From Thermomonospora echinospora (GTDB lineage: Bacteria > Actinomycetota > Actinomycetes > Streptosporangiales > Streptosporangiaceae), in NCBI RefSeq assembly GCF_900108175.1, contig NZ_FNVO01000018.1, positions 1 through 64,000 of the forward strand: 64,000 nucleotides of DNA, written 5' to 3'. Shown in pieces: positions 18,391 to 26,754 of the stretch. The first letter of the stretch is position 1, and every line of letters begins with the position of its first letter. The position numbers and the translations under genes were made by a program. Under the pieces are notes generated by a model that ran no database searches, was not told the origin of the DNA, and saw only the letters and a program-made list of their open reading frames with translations.

Positions 18391-21021
18391 CTACCACCAC
18401 GGCGGGCGGTGCTCGTCGTCGTCGGCGGGCTTGGACCACGCACCGGTCTCAGAACCGTCCGGGTCGGCCGGCGGCGTGCCGACCGTCGGGAAAGCGGTGG
18501 TCGCCAGCTCGTCGGCGTCGGACGGGGCCACCGGACCGGAGGACAGGTCGTCGGCCGGCGGCGTGCCGACCGTCGGGAAGGCGGCGGTCGCCAGCTCGTC
18601 GGCGTCGGACGGGGCCACCGGACCGGAGGACAGGTCGTCGTCCGTGGGGTCGGGCTCGGGCCGCCGCCAGGAGAGCTGCCGGTCGTCCAGTGCCGTAAAC
18701 GGGGCCGTGACCGAGCCCGGGTCCACCAGCGGGACGTCCTCGGGGTCGGGCCAGGGCTCATCGAACGGCGAGACGGTGGGGCCGGAGCCGGAACCGTCCG
18801 GCGGGATCGCGGGGCCGGACGTGCGGGTGGAATGCTCGTCGGCGCGCGCCTCATGGACGCTGCGCCAGCTCTCCTGGGCGAGCGGGGTGTCGGCGACCGA
18901 CGGCACTGGCCCGGTGCCCAGCGGATCGTCGATCAGCGATCCCGTGCCGAGCGGGTCGTCGCCGGGGAAGCCGGTGCCTGGGGGCTCATCCTCGTTTCGC
19001 CCGGCGCCCCGCGGGTCCAGGAAGAGGTCGACGGGGGGCGGGGCGTCGCCCCTGCCGGGACCTGGCAGCCCGGTGGGCGGCGTCCCGCCCCGGCCGGGGC
19101 CGAACGGGCCGGAACCGAGCGGATCGGAACCGAGCGGGTCGGAGCCGAGCGGATCGGAGCCGAGCGGGTCGGGGAAGCCGGTCGTCTCCGGTGCGGCGTT
19201 CGCCGAGGACGGGTCGAACGGGTGCAGGCTGCCGGGGTCCAGCGGGCGGTGGCCGTTGCCATGCCCGTTGCCGTGCCCGTTGCCGCCGGACAGGCCGTTC
19301 CCGGTGCCGTCCAACGGCGGCAGGTGCAGGTCCGGGCGAGGGGTCCACGCGGCGGAGGCGGCGAGGGGATCCTGCTCGGTCGGCGCCGCGTACATCGGCG
19401 AGCCCTCTTCGGACCAGGACGGCTGGGAGCCCGGACCGCTCTCGGCCCAGGACGGGGCGCTTTCGGACCAGGGCGGCTCGGGGAGCGGATCGGCGTCCGC
19501 GAAGGACCCCGGCCTGGCGGTCCCGGGCTCCGGCGGGCCGGGATGCCCGACGGCGGCGGACGGCGCCGGCCATCCCCGGTCGGCCGGCGGGTCGATGTCG
19601 TCGGTCTCGCCCACGCCGAACCTGTCCGCGCCGGGGCCCGCCGCCATGGCCGACACCGGCTCCTGGGGCGTTTGCGGGAACGGGGGCGCCGCGGCGTCCT
19701 CCTCCGGGCGGCGCCGCTGCCGCCAGCCGAGCACCACCCCGGCCACGACCAGCGCCCCGCCACCGCCGAGGATGCCCCACAGCACGAGGTTGGAGTCCTC
19801 GGCGGCCGGTTCCGCGGCGGGGGCGGGCGGAGTCGTCGGCGTGGGCGTCACGCCGGTGCCCGCGCCGTGTGCCGTCCTGTTGATCTGGTGGGCGGCGTAG
19901 ACGGCGCGTACCGCGTCCAGCGTCCTGGAGCAGATGTTCGCACCGGCCGCCGCGCCCGTGCCGGAGCCGGTGCGCCTGATCGTGCCGCGGACCAGCGCCT
20001 GACGTACCTCGTCCGGGGTGAGCCTCGGATAGCGGGAACGGATCAGCGCGGTGACCCCGGCGACGATGGCCGACGAGGGGCTGGTGCCGGTGCCCTGCAC
20101 GTACCGGTTGCCGGGGGCGGCGCTGATGATGTTCACGCCGGGCGCGCAGACCGACACGTAGGAGTTGCGGTTGGTGTCCCGCCACAGCCGCATCCGCTGG
20201 TCCAGCGCGCCGACCGCGATCACCCCGGGGTAGGCCGCCGGGAAGTTCTTGCGGTTGGCCCCCGTGCCGTCGTTGCCCGCCGAGGCGATCAGCACGACCC
20301 CCTTGGAACGGGCGTACCGGATCGCCTCCTCCTCAGTGGAGTTGCCGTTGTAGAAGGCTCGGCCCCCGCCCAGCGACATGTTGATGATGTCGGCGCCGTT
20401 GTCCACCGCGTATCTGATGCCTCTGGCCACGGCGTCGCGGTTGCGCTCGGCCAGCGAGCCGCTGCGCCGCAGCGGGTCGTCGTTCTCCCAGGTCACCCGG
20501 ATGGACAGGATCTTGGCCTGGGGGGCGACGCCCATGATCCCGGCGGCCTGGCCGGGGCCGTTGCCGTGGCCGGCGATGATGCCGGCCATCGCGGTGCCGT
20601 GCCCGCCCCAGTACTGGCCCCCGGGTCTGCGGGTGCGGTCGGTGTAGTCGGGGCCGTCGATGACCTGGCCGGTCAGGTCCTTGTGCCGGCCGTCCACCCC
20701 GGTATCGAGCACCGCGACGGTGACGTCCTTGCCCTTTCCCCAGCGCCACGCTCTGGGGACGCGCAGCGAGTTCAGGTACCACTGGCGCCCGCGGACCAGG
20801 TCGGTGGGGGCGGCGGCCCGCAGCGCGCCCGCCGCGGGCTGCTCGTCCTGCCTGGACGGCGCCGGCGAGTCGGGCAACAACGCCACGGGGACCACCGCGG
20901 CCGAGACGAGCGTCGCGAAGGTGAGCGCGGCGGTGATGCGGGTCGCGGCGACCGAGGGCCGGTGTGCCCGGCCGTCAGGAGGGTCGCCGGACTCCGGTCG
21001 GTGTCGGCCGTCGGCGGACAC
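18391..21021 (-). CDS. Membrane-anchored subtilisin-like protease of mycosin type with long repeat-rich tail
   Basis: S8 serine protease of 876 residues. A signal helix (TRITAALTFATLVSAAVVP) is followed by the catalytic domain: Asp in VAVLDTGVDG, His in GGHGTAMAG, Ser in GTGTSPSSA. A membrane helix (LVLWGILGGGGALVVAGVVLGW) with a basic stop (RQRRR) lies near residue 400. This order is that of MycP mycosins of type VII secretion, but no ESX genes are visible here. Beyond the helix is an exceptional cytoplasmic tail of about 450 residues, Pro/Asp/Gly-rich, with serial DPLGS units and a perfect-length 29-residue duplication. GTG start with a GGAGG site. Confidence 0.85.
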   Translation of the reverse strand: MSADGRHRPESGDPPDGRAHRPSVAATRITAALTFATLVSAAVVPVALLPDSPAPSRQDEQPAAGALRAAAPTDLVRGRQWYLNSLRVPRAWRWGKGKDVTVAVLDTGVDGRHKDLTGQVIDGPDYTDRTRRPGGQYWGGHGTAMAGIIAGHGNGPGQAAGIMGVAPQAKILSIRVTWENDDPLRRSGSLAERNRDAVARGIRYAVDNGADIINMSLGGGRAFYNGNSTEEEAIRYARSKGVVLIASAGNDGTGANRKNFPAAYPGVIAVGALDQRMRLWRDTNRNSYVSVCAPGVNIISAAPGNRYVQGTGTSPSSAIVAGVTALIRSRYPRLTPDEVRQALVRGTIRRTGSGTGAAAGANICSRTLDAVRAVYAAHQINRTAHGAGTGVTPTPTTPPAPAAEPAAEDSNLVLWGILGGGGALVVAGVVLGWRQRRRPEEDAAAPPFPQTPQEPVSAMAAGPGADRFGVGETDDIDPPADRGWPAPSAAVGHPGPPEPGTARPGSFADADPLPEPPWSESAPSWAESGPGSQPSWSEEGSPMYAAPTEQDPLAASAAWTPRPDLHLPPLDGTGNGLSGGNGHGNGHGNGHRPLDPGSLHPFDPSSANAAPETTGFPDPLGSDPLGSDPLGSDPLGSGPFGPGRGGTPPTGLPGPGRGDAPPPVDLFLDPRGAGRNEDEPPGTGFPGDDPLGTGSLIDDPLGTGPVPSVADTPLAQESWRSVHEARADEHSTRTSGPAIPPDGSGSGPTVSPFDEPWPDPEDVPLVDPGSVTAPFTALDDRQLSWRRPEPDPTDDDLSSGPVAPSDADELATAAFPTVGTPPADDLSSGPVAPSDADELATTAFPTVGTPPADPDGSETGAWSKPADDDEHRPPWW
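18464..18637 (-). repeat. Tandem duplication, 2 x 87 bp, near the 3' end of the protease gene
   Basis: Two adjacent 87-bp copies differ at only a few bases and encode a 29-residue unit (…DDLSSGPVAPSDADELAT…). The period is a multiple of 3, so the frame is kept. It looks recent compared with the rest of the tail. Confidence 0.85.
19100..19180 (-). repeat. 15-bp tandem repeats coding for DPLGS units
   Basis: About four consecutive units of the form GGATCGGAACCGAGC, and close variants, encode DPLGS repeats in the protease tail. GPFGP-type neighbours flank them. Confidence 0.75.
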
Positions 21022-21297
21022 GGCACCACCCTCCTCCCGGCCTGCACAGCCGTGGTCGACGTGGGGACGGTTCGCCCGGCGTCGTGCGACCGCGGCGACG
21101 GACGACGAGGCCCGGGCCGGTCGAGACCGTCACGCCCCGTGGCATCCTCTGCGCGCGGCCAACATTGTGCCATGGAGAGCCCATCCGACTCGGGCGCTCG
21201 GCGCATTCGGGTCCGCCGTGGGACACCGAGCCACTTTCACGCCCTTCGTCCTCTCTGCCCGCCTGCCGCGATCGGGCGATTCCGGAACCCTGTGACG

Positions 21298-21783
21298 TTA
21301 CTTACACGTACTGTACGGCCTGTCGCAATAGACGATTCGTCCGGAAAGCTCGCCGCGGACGGCGTCCACGAAGGTGTCCGGCCCGGTGACCAGCCAGCCG
21401 GCGCCCTGCAGGACCGCGAACGGGCCCCGGTCGCCGGTCGCCGCCTGCGCCGTGCCGCTCTTCCAGACGGGCAGCAGCGAGTCCATGGTCAGCCCCTGAC
21501 GGGGATCGACCACCTGGGCCGCCACGTACCGATCGCTAAGACGGCACTCCACCCGGCTCTGCTCGCTGCGGCAGCCGGTCGCGCCGTGCTCCTGCAGCAC
21601 CGCGGTGATCTTCCCGATGGTCCCGGTGGTGACGCCGGCCGCCGGCCGCAGGGTGGCGCGGTCCTCCACCGTCCCCCCGTCCCCGTCCACCAGCACGGCG
21701 ACGACTCCCACGGTGACGGCGGCCGCGCCTGCGGCCGCCCCGGCCAGAGCGAACAACGACTTGCGTTTCACTCGCCCCAGCAT
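21298..21783 (-). CDS. Membrane-anchored or secreted hypothetical protein
   Basis: I do not recognise this 161-residue protein. A basic start (MLGRVKRK) and a hydrophobic stretch (SLFALAGAAAGAAAVTVGVVAVLV) look like a signal anchor or uncleaved signal peptide. The remaining ~125 residues are exported and contain four Cys (two GC/EC near the middle, two at the C-terminus), suggesting two disulfides. ATG at 21783; the stop is TAA, rare in this window. It lies downstream of the mycosin-like protease start region and is oriented the same way. Confidence 0.65.
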   Translation of the reverse strand: MLGRVKRKSLFALAGAAAGAAAVTVGVVAVLVDGDGGTVEDRATLRPAAGVTTGTIGKITAVLQEHGATGCRSEQSRVECRLSDRYVAAQVVDPRQGLTMDSLLPVWKSGTAQAATGDRGPFAVLQGAGWLVTGPDTFVDAVRGELSGRIVYCDRPYSTCK

Positions 21784-21910
21784 GCCCTACCGGCCAGTAA
21801 CCCCCAGCCGGAACACAGGGTGACACCGACCACGTAAGTACCCACTGCCCGACACCCCGCCGCCACCCCGCCCCGCACAGCGGTATTGTGGCGATCGGCA
21901 CACGCGCCCA

Positions 21911-21984
21911 GCCCCTGTAGCTCAGCTGGCCAGAGCAGCCGCCTTGTAAGCGGCAGGTCGCCGGTTCGAACCCGGCCGGGGGCT
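21911..21984 (+). tRNA. tRNA-Thr (anticodon UGU)
   Basis: A full cloverleaf can be drawn. The acceptor GCCCCTG pairs with CGGGGGC. The D-arm is GCTC..GAGC, and the anticodon stem GCCGC/GCGGC holds loop CTTGTAA (anticodon TGT). The T-arm GCCGG-TTCGAAC-CCGGC and discriminator T follow. CCA is not encoded. Threonine ACA codons are rare in such genomes. Confidence 0.96.
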
Positions 21985-22549
21985 CTCAGCCTCTCTGACC
22001 TGCGAGAACGCTGGCAAAGGACCGACCAGCGCCGGTGTACGCCGCTTGCCCAGAGGAAAACTTTTCCCCGATGGGCGCGACCCGTACGCGGCGGCCGAAG
22101 AACCTCCGGACCGGTTCGTTCCAGGCCGCGATCAACGCACCTGCGACCGCATCCTGCAAGACGACACCTGACCGCCGAGTCCCGAGACGGGTGTAGTCGT
22201 GGCCATGTCATCGCGGCCGCACCCGGTACTCACCTCGGTGGGCGTCGATCAGTGCGCTATCCGCACACCGGCAGTCATCCGCGCTGAAGAGCATCTCTCG
22301 GATGCACCAAAGAACAGGCAGTGCCAGCCCGGCTGCCGCCCGTTCGGTTGTCTGTCCATCTTTAGACCACGCTCACCTGTCCGCCGGCCATCCGCACCGC
22401 CTGAGCCGTCCAGATGGACCATGTGGTCTGGGTAGCGGGCCACAATCTGTCCCGGCGGGCGCCGGCCGGCGGACCCATCGAGGTCGAGGAACCGGCGATG
22501 ATTGTTGCCCAGGCACGCCGGCCACCGGCCCACAGTGTGTTCGCATGCG
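21985..22549. other. Intergenic region downstream of tRNA-Thr, no convincing gene
   Basis: About 565 bp. Short frames exist on both strands but none has a recognisable domain or strong ribosome site. It lies between the tRNA 3' end and accessory genes, a place where integrated elements often leave debris. I see no repeated tRNA 3' end in the window that would prove an att site. Confidence 0.4.
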
Positions 22550-23728
22550 TTACTGGAGCACCTCGCTACTCCGGCCGGCCGCGATCACACCGCGCAAGGG
22601 GAACGCGATGAGCAGCGCGACAGCGACCAGGAGTCCGCTCGCCCACAGCGGACCGAGGTCCCCGGCTGTGGTGCTGAGGGTGGTCGCGGCGATGAGGGGG
22701 CCGAGGGCGGCGCCCACGTTGAGTGCGGCGGTCGCGTACGAGCCGGCCATGGTGGGGGCTCCCGCGGCCTCGTAGAGGACCCGCGTGATCAGAGTGCTGC
22801 CCAGCGCGAACGACAGCGCGCCCTGCACGAGCACGAGCGTGAGCAGCGCGACCGGCTTGTCGGCCAGCACGGCCAGGGCCGGCCAACCGATGAGCAGTAG
22901 TGGACCACCGGCTGCGATGACCAGGCCGGGGCGCTGGTCGGACAACCGTCCAGCGACGGTGACACCGGCAAAGGAGCCGAGGCCGAAGAGCACCAGAACG
23001 ACAGAGATCCACAGTTCGCCCAGCCCGGCGGTGTCGGTCACGACGGGGGCGAGGAAGGTGAAGCTTCCGAAGGTCGCCGCGTTCACCAGCGCACCGAGCA
23101 GCATGACCAGAAGCAACCGCGGCCTTTTGAGCTGTGCGAGTTCCGATCGCAAGGCCGGCCCGTCGGCCGCGTCCTGCTGCACACGGCGCGCTGGGATTCC
23201 CTTGAGGATGCCGATGGCCGCGGGAACGCAGACAGCGGCGACAGCCCAGAAAGCGGCCCGCCACCCGAGCAACGTGCCGAGCATCGATCCCCCAGGGACC
23301 CCGGCGATCGTGGCCACCGTGGTGCCTGACAGCAGCGCAGCGAGCGCACGTCCCTTCTTGTCGGGAGAGACCAGCGTGGCGGCAGTCGTCAGAGCCACAG
23401 CGAGGAACCCCGCGTTCGCGAGCGCTGCGACCACCCGCGTCGCGAACAGGACCGCGAAACTCGTGGTGGCAGCGCCCACAGCGTGAGCCGCCAAGAACAC
23501 GAGAACGAACCCGAGGAGGCTGGACCGTCCAGGCCAGTTGCGGGCAAGCCCGGCCATGAGCGGCGCGCCGACGATCATTCCGATCGCGAAGGCCGAGGTG
23601 AGCATGCCCGCTGTCCCGACTGTCACGTCGAGGTCAGAGGCGATGTCCGGCAGGAGGCCGGCGAGCATGAATTCCGAGGTGCCCATGGCGAAGACCGCCA
23701 TGGCAAGCAGGTACAGCGGGAGAGGCAT
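22550..23728 (-). CDS. cmx: MFS drug efflux pump, Cmx/CmrA chloramphenicol family
   Basis: A proton-driven 12-helix exporter of 392 residues. The N-terminus MPLPLYLLAMAVFAMGTSEF and the segments MLTSAFAIGMIVGAPLMA, RVVAALANAGFLAVALTTAA and ALSFALGSTLITRVLYEAAG match closely what I remember of actinobacterial chloramphenicol exporters (Cmr/Cml/Cmx). ATG at 23728 has GGAG 8 nt upstream. An in-frame Met 13 codons earlier (23767) is less likely because the family starts at MPLPLY. Monocistronic, in an accessory stretch after tRNA-Thr. Chloramphenicol is the family substrate; actual specificity here is inferred. Confidence 0.9.
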   Translation of the reverse strand: MPLPLYLLAMAVFAMGTSEFMLAGLLPDIASDLDVTVGTAGMLTSAFAIGMIVGAPLMAGLARNWPGRSSLLGFVLVFLAAHAVGAATTSFAVLFATRVVAALANAGFLAVALTTAATLVSPDKKGRALAALLSGTTVATIAGVPGGSMLGTLLGWRAAFWAVAAVCVPAAIGILKGIPARRVQQDAADGPALRSELAQLKRPRLLLVMLLGALVNAATFGSFTFLAPVVTDTAGLGELWISVVLVLFGLGSFAGVTVAGRLSDQRPGLVIAAGGPLLLIGWPALAVLADKPVALLTLVLVQGALSFALGSTLITRVLYEAAGAPTMAGSYATAALNVGAALGPLIAATTLSTTAGDLGPLWASGLLVAVALLIAFPLRGVIAAGRSSEVLQ

Positions 23729-24087
23729 CGAGTGGCTCCGAGGTGAGGAGAAGCACGAGAAGGTCATCTCGTCACCGCGGTCAGCACCCAAGGGCACACT
23801 CGTCCGGCCGCAACGCGCGGCGGGACGACAGGACTACGAACTCAGTGGTTCCGGGGGCTGACGGCGTGACCGAAAGCCCCCACCTTGGCTGCCTCAGGAC
23901 TCGACATGGCCCGCACGTTACCCGACCGATGTCCGTCGAGGCACCTCGGTTTCACGGGCGTCGGCCTATGTCACCAACCTCATGTCCCGCAACAGCCGGC
24001 CAGTCCAGCGCACCGGCTACGCCGACCTGTCCCGCCTGTTCCTCGAACCCGCCCACCACGGGCCGGGGCGCCGCCTGTCCCACCGGG
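23729..24087. other. Intergenic region upstream of the efflux pump
   Basis: About 360 bp that should contain the efflux promoter. Read toward the pump it has a short in-frame Met (23767). In some relatives a leader controls induction; I cannot show one here. No other gene recognised. Confidence 0.35.
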
Positions 24088-24441
24088 CTAGCTCAGCCAC
24101 CGCAGAGCCGCGTCGGCGCAGTCCTCGGGGCGGTTGTTGAAGGCGATGGCCGCGTCGGGCGCATGCCGCCGGACCAGGTTGACGACCTTCTCGAAGAACT
24201 CCAGCAACGGCTCGTGCGTGCGGATGCCGCCCCCGATCACCACGCAGTCGTGGTCTTCACGGGTCAGCGCCTGCACGATCGCCCCTTCGGGATCCTCCTC
24301 GAGGGCCACCAGGCACCAGTCGGCCTCGATACCGTGATCGTCGAAACGGGCCTGACCGCGTGCTATCGCCGCCTGCACCGGCTCCGGGTCCCACTCCTGG
24401 AGCTTGGCGGGATCCAGACCGATCACCAGCACCCGCGCCAC
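24088..24441 (-). CDS. Conserved hypothetical protein (LVIGLDP / VVIGGGIR family)
   Basis: A 117-residue soluble protein. It begins VARVLVIGLDPAKLQEWDPE and later has DHDCVVIGGGIRTHEPLLEF and FFEKVVNLVRRHAP. The alternating beta/alpha pattern and the GGGIR loop suggest a small Rossmann-like or receiver-like fold. I recall similar uncharacterised proteins in streptomycetes but no known function. GTG at 24441 is preferred since GGAGG lies 8 nt upstream; the longer frame adds ten unrelated residues. Confidence 0.75.
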   Translation of the reverse strand: MARVLVIGLDPAKLQEWDPEPVQAAIARGQARFDDHGIEADWCLVALEEDPEGAIVQALTREDHDCVVIGGGIRTHEPLLEFFEKVVNLVRRHAPDAAIAFNNRPEDCADAALRWLS

Positions 24442-24627
24442 TGTCACACCTCCTCGCGGAACGTTCCGCACGCCAGCGCGATGGATGATCTACGCCGCAG
24501 TGGGCTCAGTCGCGCGACTGTACATGATGACCGCGGCCCTGGTCAGGCGGACCACCGACCCGGCCGCGTCCCAGCGGTCGGCCCCGCGGTGGGTGGGCCG
24601 TGGGGCCGGACGGGTGGGTGGCCGGGG

Positions 24628-25614
24628 TCAGATGGTGATGGCGATTTTGCCGGCGGGCCGGCCGGTTTTGAGGTAGTCGATGGCGTCGGGGGTTTGGGCG
24701 AGGGGGTAGGTGCGGTCGAGGACCGGGGTGAGGGCGCCGGAGTCGATGAGGTCGGCCAGGGTATGCAGGTCGGCGGCGGGCTCGGTGGACATGAGGCCGG
24801 TCAGGCGCTGGCCGACGAAGGGCGACAGCAGCATCGCCCGGATTTGGCGGTCGGCGCCCTGGAGGATGCGTCCGCCTCCGGGGCCGCCGACGATGACGAG
24901 CGTGCCGCGGGGGGCGAGGGCGCGGCGTAGCCGGGTCAGGGGGCGGTTGCCGGCCGTGTCGAGGATGAGGTCGTACCGGTCGGTGCCGGTGGTGAAGTCC
25001 TCGCGGGTGTGGTCGATGACGTGGTCAGCGCCGAGGGAGCGGACCAGGTCCGTCTTCGCGGTGCGGCACACTCCGGTGACCTGGGCGTCGTAGGCCTTGG
25101 CGAGTTGGACGGCGAAGCTGCCCACGCCGCCGCCGGCGCCGGTGACGAGGACCCTCTGCCCGGCGGTGAGCCGGCCGGCGTCGCGCAGTCCCTGGAGGGC
25201 GGCGCAGGCGGAGACGGGCACCGTGGCGGCCTGGGCAAAGGTGACAGTGGCCGGTTTGGGGGCGAGCTTGTCCTGGTGGGCGCGGGCGTACTCGGCGTAT
25301 GCACCGTCGCAGGTGCCGTAGACCTCATCGCCGGGGCGGAACCGGGTGACGTTGGCGCCGACGGCTGCGACGCGGCCGGCGACGTCCATGCCCGGGACGG
25401 GGTTCTTGGGCCGGCGCAGCCCGAAACCGGCGGTGCGCACCAGGTAGGGCAGGCCAGTGATGACGTGCCAAACACCCTGGTCGACGCCGGCGGCCTCGAC
25501 GCGGACGCGCACGTCGTCGGCGCCGATGGTCGGGACGGCCATGTCGCGCAGCTGGAGCTGTGCCGGTGCGCAGTAGGTGTCGCGGGCGATCGCGATCATC
25601 ATCGTCTTCGTCAT
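24628..25614 (-). CDS. NAD(P)-dependent MDR oxidoreductase (quinone reductase-like)
   Basis: A 328-residue zinc-independent member of the medium-chain dehydrogenase/reductase family. The GroES-like N-terminal half contains GMDVAGRVAAVG and FRPGDEVYG. The cofactor domain has VLVTGAGGGVGSFAVQLAKA, the nucleotide-binding glycine motif, and GADHVIDHT. The structural and catalytic zinc Cys clusters are absent, as in NADPH:quinone oxidoreductases. It probably reduces a quinone or enone. Monocistronic; regulation not evident. Confidence 0.88.
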   Translation of the reverse strand: MTKTMMIAIARDTYCAPAQLQLRDMAVPTIGADDVRVRVEAAGVDQGVWHVITGLPYLVRTAGFGLRRPKNPVPGMDVAGRVAAVGANVTRFRPGDEVYGTCDGAYAEYARAHQDKLAPKPATVTFAQAATVPVSACAALQGLRDAGRLTAGQRVLVTGAGGGVGSFAVQLAKAYDAQVTGVCRTAKTDLVRSLGADHVIDHTREDFTTGTDRYDLILDTAGNRPLTRLRRALAPRGTLVIVGGPGGGRILQGADRQIRAMLLSPFVGQRLTGLMSTEPAADLHTLADLIDSGALTPVLDRTYPLAQTPDAIDYLKTGRPAGKIAITI

Positions 25615-25842
25615 GGCCGTCTCGATCCTGGTCGGGTGCTCGTACGGGTGGTCGTCGGGACGGTGACCGGGGTGATCGTCGGGTTGGTCATGGGGAGTGG
25701 TCCTCTCCGATGAGGTGGGGCCGGGCCCGGCTCAGGCGACGGTGGGAACGAGCCGGTTTCGTGGGGCGGCGGGTCGTTTTTGGGCGTGGCGGGCCGGGCC
25801 CGCGAGGCGGTGGCTCGCGCGCTGGGATGAGTTGGGGGTGGG

Positions 25843-26067
25843 TCAGGTGTCGTTGTCGGGGTAGCCGAAGACGTCGTCGAGCGGCACGTTGAACACCCGG
25901 GCGATCTTGAAGGCCACCTCCAGCGACGGCGAGTAGCGGCCCTGCTCGATGGCGATGACGGTCTGCCGGGTCACCCCGACGCGGTCGGCCAACTCCGCCT
26001 GCGTCATCTCGCCGTTCGCGAACCGCAGCGCCCTGATCGAGTTCGTGACCTTCGTGGGTTTGGGCAT
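25843..26067 (-). CDS. Small XRE-family helix-turn-helix regulator
   Basis: A 74-residue protein made of one HTH_3 domain: MTQAELADRVGVTRQTVIAIEQGRYSPSLEVAFKIA, then FNVPLDDVFGYP. This is the short Cro/YozG-like type usually paired with a small membrane protein. Its ATG is 2 nt after the stop of the upstream membrane-protein gene, so they form one operon. It probably represses its own operon through the inverted repeats around the promoter at 26,513-26,552. Confidence 0.92.
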   Translation of the reverse strand: MPKPTKVTNSIRALRFANGEMTQAELADRVGVTRQTVIAIEQGRYSPSLEVAFKIARVFNVPLDDVFGYPDNDT

Positions 26068-26069
26068 GG

Positions 26070-26489
26070 CTAGAAGCCCCGGCGGTACAAGACGATCTTC
26101 GCGATCGAGGAGGCGAGCGCGGCCAGGACGAACGCCAGGTACAGCGCGTTGGCGATCCAGAAGTGGGCGGCCTCCGCCATGGCCAGGGCGAGCGGGACGA
26201 TCGCGGCGATGCTCATGACGTAGAACCCGACGTACTCGCCCAGCCGGTGGATCTGCCGGTCGCGCTCGTCGGCCCGGCCGGCCTCCCTCGGCGAGGCGAT
26301 GGCGGCTGCGATGGTGGCGACGATGCCCAGGCCGATCCCGGCGCCGATGGCAATGAGCATCGGCCGCACATAGGCGATCCGCGCGACGTCCGCGCCCGGC
26401 ACCTTCGACAGGACGATGACGAAGTAGACCGCGGCGACGCCGGCGCTGACCACGACGTAGATCCACGAACGTTTCTCTTCGGAGGACAT
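26070..26489 (-). CDS. Small integral membrane protein paired with XRE regulator
   Basis: A 139-residue protein with four predicted helices in two pairs: WIYVVVSAGVAAVYFVIVL; MLIAIGAGIGLGIVATIAAAI; and two after a charged ERDRQIHRLGEY loop. The RDRQI.R.G.Y.G motif is typical of DUF2178-like proteins encoded beside HTH regulators. The chosen start MSSEEKRSW has a GGGAG site; longer frames begin within the promoter. Function unknown; the pairing suggests a membrane signal or stress module. Confidence 0.8.
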   Translation of the reverse strand: MSSEEKRSWIYVVVSAGVAAVYFVIVLSKVPGADVARIAYVRPMLIAIGAGIGLGIVATIAAAIASPREAGRADERDRQIHRLGEYVGFYVMSIAAIVPLALAMAEAAHFWIANALYLAFVLAALASSIAKIVLYRRGF

Positions 26490-26523
26490 ACCCACTCCCA
26501 TGTACAAAAACTTTGACATTGCC

Positions 26524-26552
26524 AAGGTAAAGCGACGCAGACACGATGTCAA
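26524..26552 (-). promoter_or_regulatory. Sigma-70 promoter of the membrane protein/XRE operon
   Basis: On the minus strand: TTGACA (-35, 26,547-26,552), 17-nt spacer, TACCTT (-10, 26,524-26,529). A 7-bp inverted repeat (ATGTCAA at 26,546-26,552 and TTGACAT at 26,513-26,519 on the plus strand) brackets it and may be the regulator's operator. Confidence 0.7.
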
Positions 26553-26704
26553 TGATTTTTGACTATGACCCCGGCAGCACGCGCCGAACGAGCTGAGGCG
26601 CGGATCTGACCCGGCCGAGGCGAACCCCTCGACACTCGATGGCCACGGTGACCTGGCGCCGTCGGGTCCTGGGAGATGCGGCCGTGGCCGGCCGGCACGA
26701 AGAC

Positions 26705-26730
26705 GGGCCGCCGTCCGGGGACGGCGGCCC
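26705..26730 (-). terminator. Hairpin terminator downstream of GH16 gene
   Basis: Perfect 12-bp stem (26,705-26,716 with 26,719-26,730) starting 24 nt after the GH16 stop codon. Confidence 0.7.
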
Positions 26731-26754
26731 GGTAGAGCCGGTCGGTTTTCTTCC

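Noticed and set aside
18464..18637. Possible insertion-sequence target duplication
   Set aside because: The two copies are directly adjacent and in frame with nothing between them, so it is a coding tandem repeat.
18241..21837. Frame of about 1200 codons antisense to the protease and its neighbours
   Set aside because: Spans several unrelated minus-strand genes and intergenic DNA without any recognisable domain.
21985..22549. Integrase or transposase remnant after the tRNA
   Set aside because: No frame with a catalytic motif and no duplicated tRNA end found by eye; only mentioned as a weak hint.
23728..23767. In-frame upstream Met as start of the efflux pump or as leader peptide
   Set aside because: The family begins at MPLPLY, which has its own GGAG site; the extra residues are not hydrophobic or conserved.
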